From contig NZ_WJXZ01000014.1 in the NCBI RefSeq assembly GCF_009668025.1, positions 392,448 through 456,447 on the forward strand: a stretch of 64,000 bases of DNA, read 5' to 3'. Origin of the DNA: Larkinella terrae (GTDB lineage: Bacteria > Bacteroidota > Bacteroidia > Cytophagales > Spirosomataceae). A model generated the notes under the pieces. That model had not been told where the DNA came from. It did no database searches and saw only the letters and a list, made by a program, of their open reading frames with translations. Positions 15,692 to 24,165 of the stretch are shown in pieces (position 1 is the first letter of the stretch; the number at the start of each line of letters is the position of its first letter). The position numbers were made by a program, and so were the translations under genes.

Positions 15692-18600
15692 TTAAAAACT
15701 ACCCAGATATCGTTGCTGTTTTAAAATTGGCGCCACGACGGTATTGGCCAGATTGACGGCATCCGCCGAGGATTCGCCCAACTCGATGCGTACCGTTACG
15801 ACGGTATTCGACCGACCATCGGGCGTAGGGGCGAAAAAGACGTACCAGCCGTCGTTCTGCTGAACTCCTTGCACAATCCGTTCGGGCGTACCGGTTTTTC
15901 CGGCCACCCGTGCAAGGCTGATTTTACTTCGTCCCGGCGGATTCGATTGCTCGATCATGAATTCCTTCAACTGTTCTGCGTAATCCGGATTGCGGGCCAG
16001 CGGTTTTCCCGCCCCGACCGGACGCGGTTTTCCCGCCTGCGAAACGACGTAGCGCGACGGCTGCAGAACGCCCTTGTTGGCAATCGTTCCCGCCATTCGG
16101 GCCAGGGCCGCAGGGGTTGTCGTCAGTTGTCCCTGCCCCCAGGCCAGCCCCGAAAACTCGCTGCGGTACCGTCTCGGATACTGCATACTTTGGTAGAGTT
16201 TCCGGCGAACCACAAACGACGAATCCTGCCAGTGTTTCCGAATTTGCCGGTCTTCCAGATCAGTATGGGTATCCGAAAACGAATAACCGCCAATGTAATC
16301 GACGTTCATGCCCGTGGCCAGATAAAGGTCCGCCAGTTGCTTGTCCAACGCCTGATCGTTCGCCAGCCGGATAAAGTACACGTTGCTCGACCGGACAATG
16401 GCCTTTCGCATATCGACCGACTCCCCGCAGGGTTCCGACTCCCGCGCTCCCCGGCGGATGATTTCCTGACACGAAATGGGGTACCGAACCGCCGATGCCG
16501 ACGAACCCAGTTTGTTAAAAGCCGCCATGGCCGTCAGAATTTTCGCCGTCGAACCGGGCGCCGTCGGGAAGGTCATGCCCAAATCCCGCTCGGTCACCAG
16601 ATAAGGCAGTTGCAGCCGGTCCCGGTCCGACAACAGCATACCTTCCGGCGATTTTAAATTGGGCAACGGATGCATCGCCGACGCCAGAACGTCGCCCGAA
16701 GCCGCATCCAGCACGACCACCGAAAGCCGCTTGTCCTTGTATTGGGATTGCGCCAGCGATTGCTGCAAAGCCACCTGCAACCCGGCGTCTACACTCAGCG
16801 ACAGATCGCGGTTTTTGGCTTTTCGCTCGGCGACTTCGTGGCTGTCGACGCCCGCCCGGAGTGCTGTTGCCAGCTCCCGGTAATCATAAACAGTCAGCAT
16901 GCGGGTTTGCTGAACCGTGGGGCTAAACCGGTCGGCGCGGAAGTTGGTGGCAACGAGCTCGGTTTTGCGGGGGCGGCTGTTAAAACCGCGTAACTCGCTG
17001 AAATGAGTCGCTTCGGCGTAATACCCGTTGCTTTGTCCCCAGAAAAGCTGCGTGTTCAGATCGCCCGTCCAGAAAAACAGGTGTTCGCCGAAGGGGTAGT
17101 AGCGTTGCAGGCGCTTTTGGGTGATGGTTTTCACCTGATCGGGCACCAGACCGCTTTGTTTCAGTCGGGGCAATTGCTGGGTAACCCGCTCCGGCGAACT
17201 GGTGGCCAGCACCAGACCTTTCCGGTCGTAAATCGTCCCCGACGCCAGCACCCGCGTCAGCCGCTCGATCCGGGGGTTGTAGCTGTAAATGGGGTCGCCG
17301 TTGCGGGTGATGACGCGGGCAGGCCGGACGATGTAGTCGTTGCCGCGCCAGCCCACAATCGGGAGTAAGCGAGCAATCAAAACCGCTATTCCGATCAGAA
17401 AACCGGCAATTCCGGCCATCAGCACGCCGTCGTAGTTTTTTTCGAGGTATTCGCGCTGCTCGACCTGTCCCGGTCGGTGCGCAACGCTAAACACGACGCC
17501 CATCGCCATCAGGTTGATAATGAGCGCAATTTTGCCGTAACTCAGAAACGGGACGCTAATCCCCGTCAGGGGCAGCAAACCGATGGAACCGCTGGCAATG
17601 ATCAGAAATTGAATGCCTGTCGAAATGGCAATACCAGCCACCAGAAAAAAGCTGAACGGCTGACCCGCCCGGCGGGCGTGCAGAAACGTTCGGTGGAGGA
17701 GCAAGCCCATGAGCAGAAAAACTACCACGACTCCCAAACCGCCCAGTTCTTCGCCAACGCTGGGCAGAATCATGTCGGTATGGGCGGCTGGCATGGCATT
17801 CGCAAATCCTTTTCCCAGACCCTGCCCCGTCCAGCCGCCCGACGCCAGTGTCCAGAAACTATGCGCCAGGTGATCACCGCCGTACACATCGTTGTTCCAG
17901 GGGCTTAGCCAGATGGCTTTGCGGTCGGCGAGCCGACTCCCGACAAAAGGCAGCTGATCGCCAAACGCAAACATCGCCATCACAACCAGCAGTAAAACCG
18001 GTGCTTCCGTCAACAGAGCTGCCCATCCGAGCGCGGTTCGGGAACGGGCCTCTCCCCGCCAGTACATGTAGCCGATCAGCACCACAAAACTGAGCAGCGT
18101 TGCGATCCAGCCGGGCAGCAGCCACAGGGCGATTCCGTAACCGAGCCCGGTAGCCAGCGTCAGGGGCAGGTTGCCGCGCGCGATGCTGTAGAACAACAAA
18201 AAAGTAAAACAGACGACCAGCGCCGGGCCCATATCGCCCAGCAAAAGGTAGAGAAGCATGAGCAATCCCGCCCCGGCCAGCGCCCCGAAACTCACCGCAA
18301 ACCGCCACCGCAAATCCGGTAACTGGCGAATCTGTTGCTCGTTGGCGGCAAAAAAACCGGCAAAGAAAATCAGCAGCAGGTATTTGGTGATTTCACTCGG
18401 CTGGAATGTCACGCCCAAAAATGACAGGTTGACGCGAACTCCGCTGCCTTCCGGCCCCGACCCAATGAACAACGTCAGTGTCGCCAGACCGAGGGCAAGT
18501 ACCAGCCACGTCCAGCCTGTTAAGCGAACCGAGGACCGGTTGTAGAAGGCAAACAGCAGGTCAAACCGCCAGTTGGCGTAAAAGCGGCCGATGTTGAGTT

Positions 18601-19675
18601 GGGATATAATCAGCAAACCGAACAGCCCGGCCGCCACGCCCTGCAGCGTTTGCCAGGCATAAAGCGTGTCCTGCAACGGGTCCTGAATGGCTAACAGCGT
18701 TAAGACGGAAATACCGGTTAGCAGCATCAGAATCGGCAGCAGGAGCGGATCGGAATAAAACCGCCGGATGGCCCAGATGCCCTGCACGGCCCAGAACGTT
18801 CCGAGAAACAGCAAAACGATGGCCCAGAATTGCACCGTAAAAGCTGTGGGCGTGCGAACGGTGAAGGCGTGATCGCCTTTGAGCTGGCCGTAAACGACGG
18901 AGCCAATGAGCCGGATCTGGTGCGGGCGAGCCGAAAAGGTAAATGATTGATTGCCAGTTAATCGACTCGTTCCCCGGCGGCTGCCAAACTCAAAACCGGG
19001 TTTCAGTGCGACCACACTATAGCCTACATCCGGAGGCAAACCCGAAAAGGAAAACCGTCCGTCGGGATCGGTGCGGGCGTAGGAAAACCGGTCGGGCAGC
19101 GTGTCCGGCTGAGCGGTGGCGGGGTGGCGTTTGAGCTGCACCAGCACACTCGCCATCGGTAGATTCGTCTCCGCAACGACCACCCGCCCGGCAATCGTGC
19201 CCGTTCCGTCGCCCACACTAACGGTGGCCGGATACGGTTTGGGATTGGTAAGTTCGCGGACGTACAGAACAGAGTCGAAGCCCATTTGCTGGCGGGAAAT
19301 TCGCAGGCGGTTTTGAAAATCGATGCCTCCAATGCGGCTGCGCCAGGCCGTCGGAGCGTGAATGGAAAACTGCCGCTTGTTGATGGCGCCGAGATTATCC
19401 GGCGAACCGGTCTCGCCCAATTTGGCGGCTAACGAATCGGCCACCAGTGTCCGGTCGGCCGGATCGCTATAATAATTACCGCTGTTGAGTAAACGCTGGA
19501 TGGGCGCCGATTTCAAACCGGGCTGCAGGGTGACGGCCTGCCCGTTGACAAGGGCTTGTTTCGCCAGGTTCAGGTCGGAGGAAAGGTTGATATACAGACG
19601 GATAAACAGCAAAAGCAGCATCGCCGATGCTCCCAGTAAATACAAACGACCGGACGATACCGAAGGAACTTTCAT
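15692..19675 (-). CDS. SEDS (RodA/FtsW) glycosyltransferase fused to class B penicillin-binding transpeptidase
   Basis: 1327 residues joining the two enzymes that polymerise and crosslink peptidoglycan. Order: an N-terminal anchor helix (11-30), an extracytoplasmic region with a carboxypeptidase-regulatory-like beta domain (about 155-230, GTIAGRVVVAETNLPM...), the SEDS multi-helix core (about 280-735) with FQPSEITKYLLLI (424-436) and the loop AHTDMILPSVGEELG whose Asp634 aligns with the catalytic RodA Asp, then a linker helix (about 750-772) and a class B PBP: STAK with nucleophile Ser1042, SSN 1096-1098 and KTGT 1260-1263. Normally these are two proteins (RodA+PBP2 or FtsW+FtsI). It is flanked by kinases and FHA genes, so phospho-control of cell-wall growth is inferred. 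Confidence 0.93.
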   Translation of the reverse strand: MKVPSVSSGRLYLLGASAMLLLLFIRLYINLSSDLNLAKQALVNGQAVTLQPGLKSAPIQRLLNSGNYYSDPADRTLVADSLAAKLGETGSPDNLGAINKRQFSIHAPTAWRSRIGGIDFQNRLRISRQQMGFDSVLYVRELTNPKPYPATVSVGDGTGTIAGRVVVAETNLPMASVLVQLKRHPATAQPDTLPDRFSYARTDPDGRFSFSGLPPDVGYSVVALKPGFEFGSRRGTSRLTGNQSFTFSARPHQIRLIGSVVYGQLKGDHAFTVRTPTAFTVQFWAIVLLFLGTFWAVQGIWAIRRFYSDPLLLPILMLLTGISVLTLLAIQDPLQDTLYAWQTLQGVAAGLFGLLIISQLNIGRFYANWRFDLLFAFYNRSSVRLTGWTWLVLALGLATLTLFIGSGPEGSGVRVNLSFLGVTFQPSEITKYLLLIFFAGFFAANEQQIRQLPDLRWRFAVSFGALAGAGLLMLLYLLLGDMGPALVVCFTFLLFYSIARGNLPLTLATGLGYGIALWLLPGWIATLLSFVVLIGYMYWRGEARSRTALGWAALLTEAPVLLLVVMAMFAFGDQLPFVGSRLADRKAIWLSPWNNDVYGGDHLAHSFWTLASGGWTGQGLGKGFANAMPAAHTDMILPSVGEELGGLGVVVVFLLMGLLLHRTFLHARRAGQPFSFFLVAGIAISTGIQFLIIASGSIGLLPLTGISVPFLSYGKIALIINLMAMGVVFSVAHRPGQVEQREYLEKNYDGVLMAGIAGFLIGIAVLIARLLPIVGWRGNDYIVRPARVITRNGDPIYSYNPRIERLTRVLASGTIYDRKGLVLATSSPERVTQQLPRLKQSGLVPDQVKTITQKRLQRYYPFGEHLFFWTGDLNTQLFWGQSNGYYAEATHFSELRGFNSRPRKTELVATNFRADRFSPTVQQTRMLTVYDYRELATALRAGVDSHEVAERKAKNRDLSLSVDAGLQVALQQSLAQSQYKDKRLSVVVLDAASGDVLASAMHPLPNLKSPEGMLLSDRDRLQLPYLVTERDLGMTFPTAPGSTAKILTAMAAFNKLGSSASAVRYPISCQEIIRRGARESEPCGESVDMRKAIVRSSNVYFIRLANDQALDKQLADLYLATGMNVDYIGGYSFSDTHTDLEDRQIRKHWQDSSFVVRRKLYQSMQYPRRYRSEFSGLAWGQGQLTTTPAALARMAGTIANKGVLQPSRYVVSQAGKPRPVGAGKPLARNPDYAEQLKEFMIEQSNPPGRSKISLARVAGKTGTPERIVQGVQQNDGWYVFFAPTPDGRSNTVVTVRIELGESSADAVNLANTVVAPILKQQRYLGSF

Positions 19676-19691
19676 GCAAATGAATTAAGAT

Positions 19692-20990
19692 TTAATTACC
19701 CGTCTTCGTTGAATCCGGGGCGGTTTTCAAGGAATCCGGTGGGGCAATCGGCACCGTCGGAGGGCTGGTTTCGGTATTGGGTGCGGGACTGCTGTACAGT
19801 TGGGTTGAGTCAATGGTGCTTTCAACGGGTTCTTCCGACGATGACGAGGTGGCAGTGTCTTCCTGCATGGGTTCCGTTTGCGACGAGTCGGCCACTACTG
19901 ACACCGAGTCCGGCGCGACCGTTGTATCGGCACCGGTTTTCTTGCCTTCGTACAGATAAAAAGCCGCCAAACCGATCAGGAAAACGACCATAACCACAAT
20001 ACCGATTTGCCATCCGGTGAAGCTGCGGGCGGGCTCTTCCTCCGGTTCGATGGTTTCGGGCAATTCCGGTACGGGCAGCGGTTTGGGAGCGGCCATCGTG
20101 CGCGACACGACCGGCGGTCGCAACCCGGTGGGTCGACGGTGTTGCAACTGCTCCACATTCGCCTGACCGAACAGCAAAACCAGTTCGTTGACGTCGCTCA
20201 GCCGCTCGGCCGGATTTTTGGCGAGCGTCCAGTCCAGAACGGTACTCAGGCTGGGTGGCAGAAACTGATCGGCGGGCAGAAAAACCGGCGGGTGGGGCGT
20301 CTGCAAAACCTCCCGCATGAACGTGGCAATACCGGTAGTGTCGGCCATCGAAAACGGTACCCGCCCCGACAGACACTCGTACAGAACGACGCCCAGCGAA
20401 TAATAATCCGTCGCCACATCTACACCCCGGGGATTTTCAAACTGCTCGGGCGAAGCATATTCGTAGGTCATCAGCGATTGCCCCGTTAGGGTTTGCGATT
20501 GTTCGCGCAGCCGGGCTACACCGAAATCGGTCAGCAGAAAATGCAGTTCGCCACTGGGTAACGACCGAAAAAGAATGTTCTCCGGCTTAATGTCGCGGTG
20601 AATAATGCCGCGCGGATGAATGGCCTGAAACGCTTCGGCCATTTGCAGGCCCAGCCGGATGACCGTCGGAATTTCCAGATGCCCTTTTTCCGTCAGCAGC
20701 GCCCGCAGATTGCCGCCCTCGATCCATTCCATAACGATGAACGGCATGGGCATATCGAGCTGAACCTCCCGGACGCTCACCACGTTCGGGTGCCGGATGT
20801 CGGTCATCAACTCGGATTCGAGCCGAAACCGCCGGAGCGTTTCGGCGTCGGTGTTGAGGGCGAAGTGTTTGATGGCCACCAGATTGCCCGTGGCCAGATG
20901 GCGGGCCTTCAGCACGCGGGCGTTGCTGCGACCCAGTTCGCCGATTATTTCGTACCCCGGAAAATGCGTATTGACGCTTACGGTTGGCAT
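19692..20990 (-). CDS. Transmembrane serine/threonine protein kinase 1
   Basis: 432 residues. Cytoplasmic Hanks-type kinase domain (about 12-275): ATP-anchoring Lys41 in VAIKHF, catalytic loop HRDIKPEN with Asp133 and Asn138, DFG at 155-157, and ASPEQF as the APE-like motif at 179-183. The glycine-rich loop is atypical (GELGRSNARV), with the middle glycines replaced by Ser/Asn. A Pro-rich juxtamembrane stretch is followed by one helix (about 327-347) and an 85-residue extracytoplasmic tail rich in Ser, Thr, Pro and Glu, with no PASTA repeats. It is 4 bases after its paralogue and 16 bases before the SEDS-PBP fusion gene. The fusion and FHA proteins are likely targets by context. Confidence 0.93.
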   Translation of the reverse strand: MPTVSVNTHFPGYEIIGELGRSNARVLKARHLATGNLVAIKHFALNTDAETLRRFRLESELMTDIRHPNVVSVREVQLDMPMPFIVMEWIEGGNLRALLTEKGHLEIPTVIRLGLQMAEAFQAIHPRGIIHRDIKPENILFRSLPSGELHFLLTDFGVARLREQSQTLTGQSLMTYEYASPEQFENPRGVDVATDYYSLGVVLYECLSGRVPFSMADTTGIATFMREVLQTPHPPVFLPADQFLPPSLSTVLDWTLAKNPAERLSDVNELVLLFGQANVEQLQHRRPTGLRPPVVSRTMAAPKPLPVPELPETIEPEEEPARSFTGWQIGIVVMVVFLIGLAAFYLYEGKKTGADTTVAPDSVSVVADSSQTEPMQEDTATSSSSEEPVESTIDSTQLYSSPAPNTETSPPTVPIAPPDSLKTAPDSTKTGN

Positions 20991-20994
20991 GAGT

Positions 20995-22581
20995 TCATTC
21001 GTTGTTTATCGAGTCGATCGCGGCCGGAACAACGCGCATCAGCGAGTCCAGATTTTTCGGAAAGTCATACTTCAGGATTTTGCAACTCATCCGGGTTCCC
21101 CGGTCGCTGTCCGGCGCCGATCGAACGGGCGAGGAGTGGGGCGGTACGTTCATAAAGAACATCTTTTCGGTTTTATAAAGTCCACCCTGATCTTTGAAAT
21201 AACTGACCTGAACGGACACGGCCGGAAACGGAAACGGGCTGGGGTTCTCCAGTTGAATCCGGGCCTGTTTGATCCCGCCGAAGAAACCTACTTTAAGACT
21301 GAGTACTTCCACGCTCAGGGTCCTTCCCGCAGCGGCTAACTGTTCCTGCAACTGCTCACGCCGTTTGGCTTGTTTTGCCAGATAAAGATTCATGGTATCT
21401 TCCTCAGCGACAGTGGTTTCGTCGCCGTCCGTCTGCTGGGCTGGAGCGAGTGCGGCCGTGGTATCGTTGAGGGGCAATACGCTGGCAATGGGTTTCGGTA
21501 TCGAACCGGTATTGGCATAATAAAGACCAGCACCAGCCGCCAGCACGACCAGTATGAGAACGGGCAGTAACCACGGTTTTCGGGACGAATGGGTTGGAGC
21601 CGGACTGGCTGGTTCCGGTTTTACCGGACCTGGTTCGGGCCGAACGGCTTCGGGTAGTTCGGGTTTCGGTTTGGTCTTATTCGGTTCACTACCAATGGCG
21701 GGCGGTGCGGTTTTCGAACCGGTCCGGTTCGTTCGGAGGTAATTCAGTTCCGACTGTTTCAGTAACCACGTCAGCTCGTCCGGATCACTCAGGCGTTCGC
21801 TGGCTTTCTTTTTCAATAAGCCTTCCAGCAGTTCCGTAAATAAACCCAACGTTGGGTTTTCGCTGGTTACGGTCAGGGCAGGGGGCGGTTCCGTCAGCAC
21901 TTTGTTCATAAACGTCACAATCCCCGACTGATCGTCCAGCGCAAACGGCACGCTTCCGTGCAGACATTCGTACAAAACCACGCCCAGTGAATAGTAATCC
22001 GTAGCCGGGCCGACGCCCCTGGGCTCGTTAAACTGCTCAGGCGAGGCATATTCGTAGGTCATCAGCGATTGCCCCGTCAGCGTATTGGACTGTTCGTGCA
22101 ATCGGGCAATGCCGAAATCGGTCAGCAGAAAATGCAATTCGCCACTGGGCAGGGGGCGGTACAGAATATTCTCCGGTTTTACGTCCCGGTGCACGATTCC
22201 CTGCGGGTGAATGGCCTTGAACGCACTCGCCATTTGCAAGCCTAGCCGGATCGTAGTCGAAATGTCGATGCGGTTTTGACCGGCAATGAGCTGTTTCAGG
22301 CTACCGCCCTCAATCAGTTCCATGACAATGTACGGCAGCTCGGCTTCGAGTTGTACTTCCCGAACTTTCACCACGTTAGGGTGCGCAATGCTGGTCATGA
22401 TGGCCGATTCCCGCTGAAACCGCCGGAGCGTCTCCTCGTCGGTGTTGAGGGCGAAGTGTTTGATGGCCACCAGATCGCCCGTGGCCAGGTGACGGGCCTT
22501 CAGAATACGGGCGTTGCTGCGCCCGAGTTCACTCAGCACTTCGTAGCCCGGAAACCGTGTATCAAACCGTATGGTGGACAT
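20995..22581 (-). CDS. Transmembrane serine/threonine protein kinase 2
   Basis: 528 residues. The kinase domain aligns with kinase 1 without gaps for about 230 residues (Lys41, HRDVKPEN with Asp133, DFG 155-157, the same atypical GRSNARI loop), so the two arose by tandem duplication. After a Pro/Glu-rich linker and a helix (about 336-355) it has a larger extracytoplasmic part: a helical segment (about 395-420) and an Ig-like beta domain (about 423-505) resembling FxLYD-type folds. The tails, not the kinase domains, have diverged, which suggests different sensed signals. The start codon overlaps the PP2C stop (TAATG), so translation is coupled. Confidence 0.93.
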   Translation of the reverse strand: MSTIRFDTRFPGYEVLSELGRSNARILKARHLATGDLVAIKHFALNTDEETLRRFQRESAIMTSIAHPNVVKVREVQLEAELPYIVMELIEGGSLKQLIAGQNRIDISTTIRLGLQMASAFKAIHPQGIVHRDVKPENILYRPLPSGELHFLLTDFGIARLHEQSNTLTGQSLMTYEYASPEQFNEPRGVGPATDYYSLGVVLYECLHGSVPFALDDQSGIVTFMNKVLTEPPPALTVTSENPTLGLFTELLEGLLKKKASERLSDPDELTWLLKQSELNYLRTNRTGSKTAPPAIGSEPNKTKPKPELPEAVRPEPGPVKPEPASPAPTHSSRKPWLLPVLILVVLAAGAGLYYANTGSIPKPIASVLPLNDTTAALAPAQQTDGDETTVAEEDTMNLYLAKQAKRREQLQEQLAAAGRTLSVEVLSLKVGFFGGIKQARIQLENPSPFPFPAVSVQVSYFKDQGGLYKTEKMFFMNVPPHSSPVRSAPDSDRGTRMSCKILKYDFPKNLDSLMRVVPAAIDSINNE

Positions 22582-24008
22582 TACTGACGTTGCGTTTTGG
22601 ATGAATCAGGTGGATTCTGTAAAGTAACCATAATACCGGCACGGCGGAAGGTGTCCTGGCGGATAACCGCCTGAATGGGCAAATCCACCCCGCGAAAATA
22701 CACGTTTGAGAGTTGCAGATTTGTTCCGGGAGCAGTTTCAATACCCGTTTTAAAACCGCTGATCAGCAGATTTTCGACGCGAATCGGTCCGGTCCGGTTG
22801 ATCCGAAAGGCCAGTTTGGCCTGTGCCGTATCGGCGGGAACAAAAACCGTCAGTCGCGAATCTCCCACCAGACTGAGCAGGGAGTCGTTCAATACCAGCG
22901 GGTTTACGAGTCGGAACGTGTCGGCCGGTAACGCCAGCCGGTGATCGCTGCTTCGGTAAGCCGTTTGCAGCAACGAATCCAGCGGAGAAACCGCCAGGGA
23001 GTCGCCCGGTAACGTATCGCTGGTCACGAGTGGGGCGGTAATCTCCGAATCGCCTTCAGGCTGGTTGTTGTACCAAACCAGTCCCGCAATGCCTCCCGCC
23101 AGGAATAATCCCAGCAGAATCCAGACGCCCAAAAAACTGCGTTTAGCCGGTTTTACGGGTTCTGAAACCGCTTTTGGGCTGGCGGCCGATGCGGCAACCG
23201 GTTTCTGTACCTGCTTTTGGGCGTGGGTTGTGGCCGAAACGGAATGTCCGTTGACCGGGCTTGCGTCTTTGGCCAGCACCACCGTGATGTTATCGTTGCC
23301 GCCCGCTTCGTTGGCCAGTCGGATCAGCTCCGCGACCTGTTCATCAAGCGTCTGCGACTGGTTCAGAACCCCCAGAATTTGCGCCTGGGTGATCATATCG
23401 GTCAGGCCGTCGCTGCACAGCAGGAGGGAATCGCCCGGCCGAAAATCCGTTTCGCCCGACTCCAGAAAATCCGCATCGTCTACCCGGTGCCGAAGTGAGC
23501 CGACGTCGCGCAGAATTTCGTTCCGGCGCGGGTGTTGCATGGCTTCGGTTTCCGTGAGTTCATTCGCATCTTCCCGCGCTCCAACCATCGAGTGATCGTG
23601 GGTTAGTTTTTCTAGCACACCCTGCCGAAACCGGTAGAGTCGGGTATCGCCTACATGCACAAAAAACACTTTTTTCGAGCTGCTGTCGGCCAGCGCGGCT
23701 GTCAACACGCAGCACATTTGCCCCAGCTCACGGTTTTGTTCGCGCTGGGCGTAAATCTGGTTGTTGGCAAAAACGACGGCTTCGCGCAGCATCGACAGCG
23801 GATCACCGTTGGGCGTGGCCATGTACTGTTCAATCGATTCCTTCGCAATAGCTGCCGCCCGGTCTCCTCCGGCATACCCGCCCACACCGTCGATTACGGC
23901 CAGCAAGGCACTGGATTTCGACCAGATCATCGAGCTGATAAACGTGTCCTGGTTACTGGTTCGGCGTTGGCCTGCATCCGTCTGGCCGGCAAGTTGGAAT
24001 GAATTCAT
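22581..24008 (-). CDS. Membrane-anchored PP2C family protein phosphatase (PstP-like)
   Basis: 475 residues. The cytoplasmic PP2C domain (about 1-248) keeps the metal-binding acids: Asp21 in SNQDTF, Asp40-Gly41 in VIDGVGG, Asp200 in SDGLTD and Asp239 in GGNDNITVV. A linker, one helix (about 291-313) and an extracytoplasmic region of about 160 residues that looks like a short right-handed beta-helix follow. The layout (phosphatase, one helix, outside domain) matches mycobacterial PstP. It should reverse phosphorylation by the two kinases encoded directly downstream. It follows a 16-bp palindrome and the membrane-peptide gene. Confidence 0.92.
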   Translation of the reverse strand: MNSFQLAGQTDAGQRRTSNQDTFISSMIWSKSSALLAVIDGVGGYAGGDRAAAIAKESIEQYMATPNGDPLSMLREAVVFANNQIYAQREQNRELGQMCCVLTAALADSSSKKVFFVHVGDTRLYRFRQGVLEKLTHDHSMVGAREDANELTETEAMQHPRRNEILRDVGSLRHRVDDADFLESGETDFRPGDSLLLCSDGLTDMITQAQILGVLNQSQTLDEQVAELIRLANEAGGNDNITVVLAKDASPVNGHSVSATTHAQKQVQKPVAASAASPKAVSEPVKPAKRSFLGVWILLGLFLAGGIAGLVWYNNQPEGDSEITAPLVTSDTLPGDSLAVSPLDSLLQTAYRSSDHRLALPADTFRLVNPLVLNDSLLSLVGDSRLTVFVPADTAQAKLAFRINRTGPIRVENLLISGFKTGIETAPGTNLQLSNVYFRGVDLPIQAVIRQDTFRRAGIMVTLQNPPDSSKTQRQ

Positions 24009-24037
24009 GCAGAAAAGGAAACGTCAAAAGTTGAACA

Positions 24038-24053
24038 GTTCTGTTAACAGAAC
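24038..24053. promoter_or_regulatory. Perfect 16-bp palindrome before the phosphatase gene
   Basis: GTTCTGTTAACAGAAC lies in the 69-base gap between the small membrane-peptide gene and the PP2C gene, with another half-site GAACAG partly overlapping on its left. It could be an operator for an internal promoter or a small RNA hairpin. No regulator is identified. Confidence 0.45.
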
Positions 24054-24077
24054 CGCTGGCGGAACAAACTGTTGGCT

Positions 24078-24161
24078 TTATCGGGGTAAATCCTGAAAAT
24101 GCCGGACGACCAGAAACAGCACGAACAGCAGCAACAGCCCAACGAGTAATGCATCGATCAT
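24078..24161 (-). CDS. 27-residue single-pass membrane peptide
   Basis: A short frame starting MIDALLVGLLLL and ending in HFQDLPR: one hydrophobic helix of about 18 residues with a short charged C-terminus. The ATG lies 4 bases after the stop of the upstream FHA gene, with a purine-rich AGGAAG just before it, so translation is plausible. Such peptides are normally missed. Position inside a cell-wall synthesis and kinase operon suggests a small subunit or regulator of the membrane complex, as is known for small proteins of divisome and elongasome assemblies, but no homology could be tested. Conservation in related genomes is the deciding evidence. Confidence 0.55.
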   Translation of the reverse strand: MIDALLVGLLLLFVLFLVVRHFQDLPR

Positions 24162-24165
24162 CTTC

